NCBI GenBank assembly: GCA_032718475.1
Contig: JAUCBJ010007939.1
Coordinates: 1-31,775 of the forward strand
Source: Nemertoderma westbladi
Taxonomy: Eukaryota; Xenacoelomorpha; Nemertodermatida; Nemertodermatidae
DNA length: 31,775 nucleotides
Direction of reading: 5' to 3'
Made by a program: the position numbers and the translations under genes. Positions 21,061-31,775 of this stretch are shown one piece after another; the first letter of the stretch is position 1, and each line of letters starts with the position of its first letter. The notes under the pieces are model-generated. The model searched no databases. It saw nothing but the letters and a program-made list of their open reading frames with translations, and was not told the origin of the DNA.

Positions 21061-22904
21061 TTAACATAGGAAGTCTGCCAAACTCAACACCCTCAGTCGA
21101 AATCCACCTCAGTTCTGTGGCATCTTTCACCAAAATGGGTGGACAACAAGAAACTATCCCGTTTAAACCATATCCCTGCTTTGGAGTTCCAATGCTGTGC
21201 TGGAAATTCTATACCGTGCTCAGTACCTCTTTGGAGCGTTTTCTCTTACTAACCTCGAGATGACTAATGCATTCTAGAGAAAGAAACCGAGGTCCCTGCT
21301 AAACATCGGAAACTATGTATCCAATGACACCTTGCACCATGTTACCCAGATTAGACCAATCTCTGTGGAGGTATCTCGAGAAACGATTTGGAATGCAATA
21401 CCAAACCAATTTTAACTTAAAAATTCAAAACCGTGTTTTTCTGCCTCATACAAAAAACAATTACTCTCCACTCTCCCATAAACTTAACTAACCAGTTCAT
21501 CTCCAAAAAAATATAAAATTACAAAAACTAATCCGAATGCTGAATTTATCGTTAAAAAAAACTCTCCTATTCCTTTATTAAATTTAAATAATAATTAATA
21601 AATATAATGTTTAACCTTGGCTTGAATGCTGCAATGCAGGAACCGACACAAAATAAAACTCCAGTACGTAACAACAAATGCTCATTAATAAATTGAATTC
21701 GATTGTAGTGTTGCTGCACTCCACCCTGGCCAGATCCTATATAGGGCTGGACAGTCTGTATCATATAGCTAGGAAAAGTTACAGTCTACCACAACTGATG
21801 TCGCTCATTTTCTACAGATACGACATTACGAACCTTGTTAGGGCGTATTCATACCACCAAACCTTCCCCAAAAACAATCACGGATGCTGCCAGCTTCATA
21901 TCTGAAGTGTTTGATATGAGCGGCACCACATGATACTGAACTACTACAACATTCCATTACCTGACTAGATGAGACACACATCGCTCGTTCTTTGAAGCCT
22001 TTGAATCGCATTCCGTATGTGCAATTGCTATGATTATTAATTATATTGTATTACTTGTTGTCACCAAGTATAATATCTTCGAACTGTAAACCATATGTTA
22101 ACCCAATCACATAATGTATGCAACTCTTCCTCCACATTGAAGGAGGAACTCTTTCCTGAGAGCTCATGGTGCACCTCTTCCACCAAAACTCTTCCTTGAA
22201 AAGGTTTCCAAAATTAATAACGCTATTTGTCCATTGCTCAATGGAAGATGAAATGTTGTTAATGGACAATGTATAACAAACAAACGAACAGTAAAACCCC
22301 TTCATCTACCAAAAATATGTACACTTTTCGATTGAGGTTTGAATTATAACGAGATATCAAGCAAAACGCAAATTGATATTCTATATTTTCACCAAGTCAT
22401 TAGAAGTCTTTGAGCTTCAAACACTGAATATTATACCGGTAGTGCAGTCTATATTGCCGATAGCAATGAGTGTATATCACAAAGTTCTGGGTTTTATATT
22501 TCTAATTAATTCCTGTTCAAATATTCTATCACGTTATCTTTTGAGATAATTAATGTTAAGGTAAACCAGTCGTGTTTATTGTCATAGAATCCCAAGTCTG
22601 GATATCATATTCATTGAAATGGATGTGTAATTATATGATGGTTAATCATGTCAGTAGTGTCGAGGTCCGCCACTGCGAAAACGGTATACGATCACGGATT
22701 CTTTCTGGAGATACAATGTTTCATTTATTACTATACATCACCTCCGGCCTAAGTTTCATATCCAAACATTACAGGGTATTTCAATGTGTATTTTAATAAT
22801 CTTATAATTACTGATCTTTTTACGACCGAAAACTGCCTAATATTTAGTTTTTAGCATTCTAAATCATTTAAAGTAATTTAATATAATAGAAGATCAAAGG
22901 CCAA
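21061..22904. other. Intergenic DNA, possibly further decayed LINE sequence at its start
   Basis: Positions 21061-21420 may continue the RT relic, but I recognise no domain. The rest is A/T-rich with short frames only. An isolated ATACCGGTAGTGCAG core occurs at about 22433-22447. Confidence 0.4.
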
Positions 22905-23240
22905 CTAAACTACTACTAGGTCGAGCGAGCTCGACAGTGGAAATGAGATCCTTCCAGGCTTCCCGATTCTCCAACTACTACTAGGTCGAGCGAGCTCGGA
23001 CAGTGGTAATGAGATCCTTCCAGGCTTCCCGATTCTCCAACTACTACTAGGTCGAGCGAACTCGGACAGTGGAAATGAGATCCTTCCAGGCTTCCCGATT
23101 CTCCAACTACTACTAGGTCGAGCGAACTCGGACAGTGGAAATGAGATCCTTCCAGGCTTCCCGATTCTCCATAATTGTCGCAATTTCGTTTCTCCCAAGT
23201 CCAGTATCCCTTTCAAGTTGATCTATACAGTATGTCGACC
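22905..23240 (-). pseudogene. LINE 3' end (C-terminal codons), minus strand
   Basis: Reading the minus strand from about 23240, one frame gives STYCIDQLERDTGLGRNEIA, then TIMENREAWKDLI and a stop built of TAG repeats. This matches the standard LINE C terminus (compare DTGLEDADDLADVMGDRELW in the element at 2048). Everything upstream of the last roughly 45 codons is absent. Confidence 0.7.
22908..23171. repeat. 66-bp tandem repeat, 4 copies, derived from a LINE 3' terminus
   Basis: GGTCGAGCGA recurs at 65-66 base spacing (GTCGAG at 22920, 22985, 23051, 23117). On the minus strand each unit is the end of the LINE reading frame (GAATCGGGAAGCCTGG on), its stop and the (TAG)n tail. Confidence 0.9.
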
Positions 23241-23635
23241 ACTGACTCTCTAACTCTCTGGGTTTCTCTAACATTGTGTGAATGTAGGTGTGAGTAAAAA
23301 TATATTATCTGTTGTTTCTCAATTTAATCAGTTGCCTAATAATTTTATACTGGCTTACATACATATCTCATATACCATATAGATCGAACGAAAGATTATT
23401 ATTTATTAATATTGTAGTTGTATTGCAGTTATTACCTTTACATTACATAACACACTTAATTTTAGTGCAGAGAAGCATACAGAAACAAAAAAAAATTAAA
23501 AAAATTAAAACATACAATAACAAGTAAAAAGAAAACTAAAATTGAGGCATAAATTAAAAACAGACACTATGTGAACTGAATCGGAAATAAAAATATTAAA
23601 AGGGGCCTAGAGTTAAGATACGCTGTGGGTCGTAT
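23241..23635. other. A/T-rich spacer
   Basis: An A-rich plus strand (about 23485-23525) and no recognised gene. Confidence 0.45.
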
Positions 23636-24985
23636 TTATTCGAGTAAATCAAAAAGCCCGTCAGAGTTACTAGAGTCCACTGTTCCCAGGATAGATGCGG
23701 CGTTACCCATTAAGACAGAGTTACTAGAGTCCACTGTTCCCAGGATAGATGCGGCGTTACCCATTAAGACAGAGTTACTAGAGTCCACTGTTCCCAGGAT
23801 AGATGCGGCGTTACCCATTAAGACAGAGTTACTAGAGCCCACTGTTCCCAGGATAGATGCGGCGTTACCCATTAAGACAGAGTTACTAGAGTCCACTGTT
23901 CCCAGGATAGATGCGGCGTTACCCATTAAGACAGAGTTACTAGAGTCCACTGTTCCCAGGATAGATGCGGCGTTACCCATTAAGACAGAGTTACTAGAGT
24001 CCACTGTTTCCAGGATAGATGCGGCATTACCCATTAAGACAGAGTTACTAGAGTCCACTGTTCCCAGGATAGATGCGGCGTTACCCATTAAGACAGAGTT
24101 ACTAGAGCCCACTGTTCCCAGGATAGATGCGGCGTTACCCATTAAGACAGAGTTACTAGAGCCCACTGTTCCCAGGATAGATGCGGCGTTACCCATTAAG
24201 ACAGAGTTACTAGAGCCCACTGTTCCCAGGATAGATGCGGCGTTACCCATTAAGACAGAGTTACTAGAGCCCACTGTTCCCAGGATAGATGCGGCGTTAC
24301 CCATTAAGACAGAGTTACTAGAGCCCACTGTTCCCAGGATAGATGCGGCGTTACCCTTTAAGACAGAGTTACTAGAGACCACTGTTCCCAGGATAGATGC
24401 GGCGTTACCCATTAAGATCGCTATTAACAGCCTCGGCAACAGGAATCGATGGGATCGTGGTTCCATGGTAGCGTTGTGGAGTCGTCTTCCTTGGTCTTTC
24501 AGGAAGGTTGCAGTGGCTGATCCGGGTCGGCCAAAGGTCTCAAAGGCAACAGGAGTAAATTGATAACCGCGGTCTATAAGATCCTGGTACTTTTGTGTTT
24601 TTATTTTCTCATGTTCCTGGGCAACGCGTCCTCCCTCGTTCTGGCTGGTGGATAAGTGGCTTGGTGCGAGGGGGTCCACCACAGTGGCGTCCCAGGTCAA
24701 GGTATTTCCGCTCTCCCAAGGCACCAGAGTCATCCCATCTACCCGTTTACCTTCTGTTCTAGAAAGGCCGGGTGGTTCTAGAATAGAGGGGATATTACAG
24801 CTGGCCAACCCACGCTTCACGATCTGATTCAACATTGAATGGCGGGCGAATCAGCCAGCACTCTTCTGACAATAAAGGCCGTGCAGTCCATCCGCATGGA
24901 CTGGCTTCCACACGTGGTGCAGGAGTGGGGCTCGGTTAATTTGCAGCTGATGCGGGTAGCGATTGATATGCCGAGCTGAGAGAAA
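23636..24985 (-). pseudogene. C-terminal zinc / nuclease-like domain of a retroelement protein, broken, fused to its own amplified end
   Basis: On the minus strand, from about 24975, a Cys/His-rich segment (CKLTEPHSCTTCG, then ADGLHGLYCQKSAG and FARHS) is followed by KRGLASCNIPSILEPPGL, KRVDGMTLVPW, LTWDATVVDPLAPSHLSTS, KYQDLIDRGYQFTPVAFETF and the end AILMGNAASILGT. As I remember it, this order (zinc-binding CG...HGL-C...SAGR..RH, then RPDG...WDAT, then GNAASILGT) is common at the C terminus of reverse-transcriptase proteins in marine invertebrate genomes, and PDG...D may be a PD-(D/E)XK nuclease core. Defects: a one-base frameshift near 24905 (CG|KP) and a TGA at 24851-24853 where Arg is expected. 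Below 24417 the frame continues through 14 copies of an 18-codon repeat and stops at 23636. Confidence 0.6.
23664..24417. repeat. 54-bp tandem repeat, 14 copies, seeded from the end of a retroelement frame
   Basis: The unit is GAGTTACTAGAGTCCACTG, TTCCCAGGATAGATGCGGCG, then TTACCCATTAAGACA. Copies are nearly identical (AGTCC or AGCCC, one CCTTT). Minus-strand reading gives NSVLMGNAASILGTVDSS, so each copy contains the GNAASILGT terminus of the adjoining retroelement protein. The period is 18 codons, so both strands stay open (for example 23625-24563 on +). Confidence 0.93.
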
Positions 24986-25042
24986 AATAACTGATTACAC
25001 TGCATAACTTTGCAGACAGTGTGAAATAATCAGTTATTCTCT
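24979..25042. other. Imperfect stem-loop
   Basis: AATAACTGATTA at about 24986-24997 pairs with TAATCAGTTATT at about 25027-25038. The stem extends through AGAG/CTCT outside and CACTG/CAGTG inside, with small bulges, around a loop of about 14 bases (CATAACTTTGCAGA). It lies just upstream of the retroelement relic on its strand. Confidence 0.6.
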
Positions 25043-25352
25043 TGAAATAACCGGTTTTCTCTGATTCAGTTCAATTGTCCGTACAGTAGATAGACGGCCC
25101 CATCTAAAGTGGTTTTAAAGATTCTGTTTTTATTAGGTTGCCTTCGATTATTCTTTAGGTATATATGATCTGTATATATATATAATATATATATCAATGT
25201 ATGATATATGATGCCTACGGACTGGACTTATAAAGTTGTCGACTTTAAGTTCTTAAATTGACAGTTGGTAAATTATCAAAATCATCAGAGTGTCCGATAA
25301 ATCCACCACTAAATATAATTCTAATCCGCACACAAATAGTGCTGACGAACGG
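25043..25352. other. Spacer with small TA microsatellite
   Basis: A TA-rich run lies at about 25172-25196. No gene is seen. Confidence 0.45.
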
Positions 25353-27375
25353 ACCCAAATATTTGAATGTAAACCAAACGCACCCAAATATTTGAATGTA
25401 AACCAAACGCACCCAAATATTTGAATGTAAACCAAACGCACCCAAATATTTGAATGTAAACCAAACGCACCCAACTATTTGAATGTAAACCAAACGCACC
25501 CAAATATTTGAATGTAAACTAAACGCATCCAAATATTTGAATGTAAACCAAACGCACCCAAATATTTGAATGTAAACCAAACGCACCCAAATATTTGAAT
25601 GTAAACCAAACGCACCCAAATATTTGAATGTAAACCAAACGCACCCAAATATTTGAATGTAAACCAAACGCACCCAAATATTTGAATGTAAACCAAACGC
25701 ACCCAAATATTTGAATGTAAACCAAACGCATCCAAATATTTGAATGTAAACCAAACGCACCCAAATATTTGAATGTAAACCAAACGCATCCAAATATTTG
25801 AATGTAAACCAAACGCACCCAAATATTTGAATGTAAACCAAACGACCCAAATATTTGAATGTAAACCAAACGCACCCAAATATTTGAATGTAAACCAAAC
25901 GCACCAAAATATTTGAATGTAAACCAAACGCACCCAAATATTTGAATGTAAACCAAACGCACCCAAATATTTGAATGTAAACCAAACGCACCCAAATATT
26001 TGAATGTAAACCAAACGCACCCAAATATTTGAATGTAAACCAAACGCACCCAACTATTTGAATGTAAACCAAACGCACCCAAATATTTGAATGTAAACCA
26101 AACGCATCCAAATATTTGAATGTAAACCAAACGCACCCAAATATTTGAATGTAAACCAAACGCACCCAAATATTTGAATGTAAACCAAACGCACCCAAAT
26201 ATTTGAATGTAAACCAAACGCATCCAAATATTTGAATGTAAACCAAACGCACCCAAATATTTGAATGTAAACCAAACGCATCCAAATATTTGAATGTAAA
26301 CCAAACGCACCCAAATATTTGAATGTAAACCAAACGACCCAAATATTTGAATGTAAACCAAACGCACCCAAATATTTGAATGTAAACCAAACGCACCAAA
26401 ATATTTGAATGTAAACCAAACGCACCCAAATATTTGAATGTAAACCAAACGCACCCAAATATTTGAATGTAAACCAAACGCACCCAAATATTTGAATGTA
26501 AACCAAACGCACCCAACTATTTGAATGTAAACCAAACGCACCCAAATATTTGAATGTAAACCAAACGCATCCAAATATTTAAATGTAAACCAAACGCACC
26601 CAAATATTTGAATGTAAACCAAACGCACCCAAATATTTGAATGTAAACCAAACGCACCCAAATATTTGAATGTAAACCAAACGCATCCAAATATTTGAAT
26701 GTAAACCAAACGCACCCAAATATTTGAATGTAAACCAAACGCATCCAAATATTTGAATGTAAACCAAACGCACCCAAATATTTGAATGTAAACCAAACGA
26801 CCCAAATATTTGAATGTAAACCAAACGCACCCAAATATTTGAATGTAAACCAAACGCACCAAAATATTTGAATGTAAACCAAACGCACCCAAATATTTGA
26901 ATGTAAACCAAACGCACCCAAATATTTGAATGTAAACCAAACGCACCCAAATATTTGAATGTAAACCAAACGCACCCAAATATTTGAATGTAAACCAAAC
27001 GCACCCAAATATTTGAATGTAAACCAAACGCACCCAAATATTTGAATGTAAACCAAACGCACCCAAATATTTGAATGTAAACCAAACGCACCCAAATATT
27101 TGAATGTAAACCAAACGCACCCAAATATTTGAATGTAAACCAAACGCACCCAAATATTTGAATGTAAACCAAACGCACCCAAATATTTGAATGTAAACCA
27201 AACGCACCCAAATATTTGAATGTAAACCAAACGCACCCAAATATTTGAATGTAAACCAAACGCACCCAAATATTTGAATGTAAACCAAACGCACCCAAAT
27301 ATTTGAATGTAAACCAAACGCACCCAAATATTTGAATGTAAACCAAACGCACCCAAATATTTGAATGTAAACCAA
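25353..27375. repeat. 29-bp satellite, about 70 copies, with 463-bp higher-order repeat
   Basis: The unit is CCCAAATATTTGAATGTA, then AACCAAACGCA. Rare variants (CGACCC, 28-bp unit, at 25843, 26335, 26798; CACCAAAATATT; CCAACTATTTG; GCATCCAAAT) recur in the same order. The spacing is 463 bases (16 units), or 492 when one extra unit is present. The last 17 or so units are almost invariant. Minus-strand frames up to 639 codons arise because the unit lacks stops in all three frames. Confidence 0.95.
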
Positions 27376-28050
27376 AAAAAACTTCACTAAAGGTACAGTA
27401 ACTTTCTTTACCAATGCAATGGGCAGAATCACACACATTTTGACCTAAGGAAGGTAATACTTTAGTTCCCAATCAAATTGCACTACGGATGTTAGGCCGT
27501 TGTAAGACTCCCATTCGAAACAGCCCCCTGTTAAAACGATCTATCATCGTTAGTAAATAAATACATTTATCCATGAGGAGACAAAGGGAAAAGGTCCCAC
27601 TAAATCTATGAGTGCAGTGTCAAATCTACCATTATTGCATTGGTTGGAATAGAATATGAACTAGGTGAGATTTGTATTTATCGTAATATTTTTATTTTTA
27701 AGCTTGATGACATACATTGTACATTTTAATGATAACAACAGCTTAAAACAATGCAAATCTAAATAAAAGATCACCCACCGGCACACAATAATTAAAAATT
27801 CAATTAATTTCTGAACTAAACTAAATAAACCAACAATATTGAACATAAGAGTACCCAAAGAAAGTAAATAAAGTTAATTAACACCTAACAGTAAAAACAA
27901 TAATCACATCAAAAACAAACTAAACACAAAGACACAAACTCATGGAAAGCAAAAACTGTAATGTTTCTTCTACCAAGGGTGGTGACCCCTACTCCAGAAA
28001 GACCGCTGACGGAAGTCAACAACACTAGCATCGAAAGGAATAATTCAATG
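27376..28050. other. A/T-rich spacer between satellites
   Basis: No gene or RNA is recognised. A short minus-strand frame (27661-27858) has low-complexity A/T codon use and no family resemblance. Confidence 0.45.
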
Positions 28051-30464
28051 AAGTTAAATTAATTAAATCAAGTTAAATCAAGTTAAATCAATTAAATCAA
28101 GTTAAATAAATTAAATCAAGTTAAATCAATTAAATCAAGTTAAATCATTTAAATCAAGTTAAATCAAGTTAAATCAATTAAATCAAGTTAAATCAATTAA
28201 ATCAAGTTAAATCAAGTTAAATCAAGTTAAATCCATTAAATCAAGTTAAATCATTTAAATCAAGTTAAATCAAGTTAAATCAATTAAATCAAGTTAAATC
28301 AATTAAATCAAGTTAAATCAAGTTAAATCAAGTTAAATCCATTAAATCAAGTTAAATCAATTAAATCAAGTTAAATCAATTAAATCAAGTTAAATCAATT
28401 AAATCAAGTTAAATCATTTAAATCAAGTTAAATCAATTAAATCAAGTTAAATCATTTAAATCAAGTTAAATCAAGTTAAATCAATTAAATCAAGTTAAAT
28501 CAATTAAATCAAGTTAAATCAAGTTAAATCAAGTTAAATCCATTAAATCAAGTTAAATCAATTAAATCAAGTTAAATCAATTAAATCAAGTTAAATCAAT
28601 TAAATCAAGTTAAATCATTTAAATCAAGTTAAATCAAGTCAAATCAAGTTAAATCAATTAAATCAAGTTAAATCAATTAAATCAAGTTAAATCAATTAAA
28701 TCAAGTTAAATCAATTAAATCAAGTTAAATCATTTAAATCAAGTTAAATCAATTAAATCGAGTTAAATAAATTAAATCAAGTTAAATCATTTAAATCAAG
28801 TTAAATCAATTAAATCAAGTTAAATAAATTAAATCAAGTTAAATCATTTAAATCAAGTTAAATCAATTAAATCAAGTTAAATCAATTAAATCAAGTTAAA
28901 TCAATTAAATCAAGTTAAATCAATTAAATCAAGTTAAATCAATTAAATCAAGTTAAATCAATTAAATCAAGTTAAATCAAGTTAAATCAAGTTAAATCAA
29001 GTTAAATCAATTAAATCAAGTTAAATCAATTAAATCAAGTTAAATCAAATTAAATCAAGTTAAATCAATTAAATCAAGTTAAATCATTTAAATCAAGTTA
29101 AATCAAGTTAAATCAATTAAATCAAGTTAAATCAATTAAATCAAGTTAAATCAAGTTAAATCAAGTTAAATCCATTAAATCAAGTTAAATCAATTAAATC
29201 AAGTTAAATCAATTAAATCAAGTTAAATCAATTAAATCAAGTTAAATCATTTAAATCAAGTTAAATCAAGTCAAATCAAGTTAAATCAATTAAATCAAGT
29301 TAAATCAATTAAATCAAGTTAAATCAATTAAATCAAGTTAAATCAATTAAATCAAGTTAAATCATTTAAATCAAGTTAAATCAATTAAATCGAGTTAAAT
29401 AAATTAAATCAAGTTAAATCATTTAAATCAAGTTAAATCAATTAAATCAAGTTAAATAAATTAAATCAAGTTAAATCATTTAAATCAAGTTAAATCAATT
29501 AAATCAAGTTAAATCAATTAAATCAAGTTAAATCAATTAAATCAAGTTAAATCAATTAAATCAAGTTAAATCAATTAAATCAAGTTAAATCAATTAAATC
29601 AAGTTAAATCAAGTTAAATCAAGTTAAATCAAGTTAAATCAATTAAATCAAGTTAAATCAATTAAATCAAGTTAAATCATTTAAATCAAGTTAAATCAAG
29701 TCAAATCAAGTTAAATCAATTAAATCAAGTTAAATCAATTAAATCAAGTTAAATCAATTAAATCAAGTTAAATCAATTAAATCAAGTTAAATCATTTAAA
29801 TCAAGTTAAATCAATTAAATCGAGTTAAATAAATTAAATCAAGTTAAATCATTTAAATCAAGTTAAATCAATTAAATCAAGTTAAATCAATTAAATCAAG
29901 TTAAATCAATTAAATCAAGTTAAATCAATTAAATCAAGTTAAATCAATTAAATCAAGTTAAATCATTTAAATCAAGTTAAATCAATTAAATCGAGTTAAA
30001 TAAATTAAATCCAGTTAAATCAATTAAATCAACTTAAATCAATTAAATTGAGTTAAATCAAGTTAAATCAATTAAATCAAGTTAAATCAATTAAATCGAG
30101 TTAAATCAATTAAATCAAGTTAAATCAATTAAATCAAGTTAAATCAAGTTAAATCAATTAAATCAAGTTAAATTAATTAAATCGAGTTAAATCAATTAAA
30201 TCAAGTTAAATCAATTAAATCAAGTTAAATCAATTAAATCGAGTTAAATCAAGTTAAATCAATTAAATCAAGTTAAATCAAGTAAATCGAGTTAAATCAA
30301 TTAAATCAAGTTAAATCAATTAAATCAAGTTAAATCAAGTTAAATCAAGTTAAATCAATTAAATCAAGTTAAATCAATTAAATCGAGTTAAATCAATTAA
30401 ATCAAGTTAAATCAATTAAATCAAGTTAAATCAATTAAATCAAGCTAAATCAATTAAATCAAGT
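28051..30464. repeat. 9/10-bp A/T-rich satellite (TTAAATCAAG / TTAAATCAA), 2.4 kb
   Basis: Alternating 10- and 9-base units make a 19-base dimer (AAGTTAAATCAATTAAATC), with irregular doubling of the 10-mer and variants CATTTAAATC, CCATTAAATC and CGAGTTAAAT. Marker AAGTCAAATC recurs at about 28637, 29268 and 29698 (spacing about 631 and 430), showing higher-order duplication. C-to-T-like variants increase after 30,000. Confidence 0.95.
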
Positions 30465-31562
30465 AATGATATCAATTTTTCATAAATGATTATTGATGGA
30501 CTATGACCTTCTTTCATCTCTCTCACTCATATTTTTGCATCCATCATCTCCATAAACTTTCACAGTAGCTCATCCATATACCTGTTCGCATTTTTGCCAA
30601 CCCCCCTCCCCCTGACTACACCACCATGCTAATTGAGTCGAGCCACTGTGCCGCAATCACAGCCACTGAACAACTGCAAAATATAAAAAAATCCTCTCAT
30701 GAGATTTAGTTACAATAAATTAATTGGGTTTAACAGTGTGATAGTGAGTTGTAATACTAACCAGTTCAGAGGTAATACTAAACTACAGGCAGGCAAGGCT
30801 GTGAAACACAGAACGGATGTGAATTCGGAGATCAATTAGTTTAGTTTTGTTTCGAGGAGGTATTTTGTCCCTTGTGAGGGAGTAGGAAGGACACCCACGT
30901 AGTCTTGTATATCCGCATTGCATTAGTTACCAACCCCCAAATCAAGGAAATAGTGTTTAGTAGTTTTTGAGAAAGATCTCTGTGATAGAGTTACGAAGGT
31001 TTTCCTTCTTAATAAAAGGCTGGCTTCATGAATACGTAATGAAATAAATGTGATGTGTTTATGCGTAACACGATCATATATTTAATGTTCTAAATGAATG
31101 TTATTACGTATTACCTGAGATTAAACGAATAAATGCAATTCCATCTTCATCTTCCTTCATAAAACCGTGGCAACTTTTTACACTGGCACCTTATCGAATA
31201 ATTAGTCACTCCCCATCATATTGTATCAGTTATATTATTATAGAACTCCATGTTGGAAGTCTGATGCCGATAACCTACACAATCAATAAGCCATGTGAAC
31301 CGAATTGAATTGAACTGAAAAAATTGAATTGAATTATACAAAATATTGAAACAAATTTTACTATATTAACTATTATAATACTATATTAAGGCCTGATGCA
31401 TTTAAGCTGCACATTGATGCTATGATTGTTTATCAAAAATATATTTGCCATCACCACAAATTCAATTCAATTCCAATCCACAATTTTCCAACGAAATTCA
31501 GATTATGTTACATAATTGGAATCCTTGCAAGGTCAGCTTTCTATCAGTACCAACAAGTCACT
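30465..31562. other. Unannotated intergenic DNA
   Basis: Mixed A/T-rich sequence with no convincing exon or RNA gene. A short GAATT-type repetition (GAATTGAATTGAACTG) occurs at about 31303-31338. Confidence 0.45.
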
Positions 31563-31775
31563 AACAGTACTGTGGGCGGACCCCAGCAACATAGCGCGCC
31601 CAGATCTCGCGGTCAGCCACACACAGTGCCATCAGACCCAGGATCATGGCGCCCCCAGATCTAGCTGTCAGCCATTCACAGTGCGGGCGGACCCAGCAAC
31701 ATTAGCGCCCCCAGATCTCGCGGTCAGCCACACACAGTGCCATCAGACCCAGGATCATGGCGCCCCCAGATCCTA
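31563..31775. repeat. 55-bp tandem repeat in alternating dimers, cut by the window end
   Basis: CAGATCT recurs at 31601, 31656 and 31712, and CAGATC at 31767 (spacing 55, 56, 55). Two unit types alternate: GGCGGACCCAGCAACAT and CATCAGACCCAGGATCATGG. The real period is therefore about 111 bases. This is the most G/C-rich array here. Confidence 0.85.

Noticed and set aside
22051-22305. 84-codon minus-strand frame
   Set aside because: No recognisable domain, no splice or promoter context, and A/T-rich codon use. It looks like a chance frame.
25245-27472. Minus-strand frames of 279-639 codons (repeat VYIQIFGCVWFTFKY)
   Set aside because: The 29-bp unit lacks stops in all minus frames, so long frames are inevitable. 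Composition and exact repetition are satellite-like.

Overview
This is nuclear DNA from an animal, probably an invertebrate. It has spliced genes with GT-AG introns, degraded non-LTR retrotransposons and many minisatellite arrays. I cannot name the species. By my count about 17 kb of the 31.8 kb (roughly 54%) is tandem repeat.

Region 1 (about 540-13,500, + strand) holds the 3' end of one gene. Seven exons (1120-1231, 1553-1751, 3682-3812, 4196-4382, 4733-4925, 11623-11743, 13287-13348) join with matching intron phases (1, 2, 1, 2, 0, 1) into one 334-residue open frame that ends in TGA, with an AATAAA signal 131 bases later. The protein is the C-terminal part of a cadherin-like single-pass membrane protein. 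It has the end of an extracellular cadherin repeat (AMDGGNP), a membrane-proximal domain, a transmembrane helix with a basic stop-transfer, and a low-complexity tail ending in a Tyr/Trp motif. A further exon at 544-599 is possible.

The unusual feature is where the minisatellites sit in this gene. The 40-bp array in intron 5 (about 119 units) is an amplification of the end of exon 5 plus its 5' splice site, so nearly every unit carries a GTAAGT donor. The 67-bp array at 544-853 repeats an exon-like block with a GTATGT donor. The 34-35-bp array in intron 2 repeats a pyrimidine-tract/AG 3' splice site, and its last degenerate copy is the acceptor actually used. A LINE fragment has inserted into this acceptor array. 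Intron 6 holds a 22-bp array with a perfect 16-base palindrome in almost every unit.

Region 2 (13,500-25,350) is intergenic. It contains a 445-bp inverted-repeat structure, a 33-bp array (16,245-19,580) with an 810-bp higher-order duplication, a decayed reverse transcriptase, a LINE 3' end whose last 66 bp are amplified four times, and the C-terminal end of another retroelement protein whose final codons are amplified 14 times as a 54-bp array.

Region 3 (25,350-31,775) is almost only satellite: a 29-bp array (about 70 copies, 463-bp higher-order repeat), a 9/10-bp A/T-rich array (2.4 kb) and the start of a 55-bp dimeric array at the window edge. I see no gene there.

Several unrelated arrays seem to have started at functional boundaries (exon end with donor, acceptor, TE stop codon with 3' end), and several contain the same TACCGGTA-like core. 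The long frames on the minus strand of the arrays are by-products of stop-free repeat units and are not annotated as genes.
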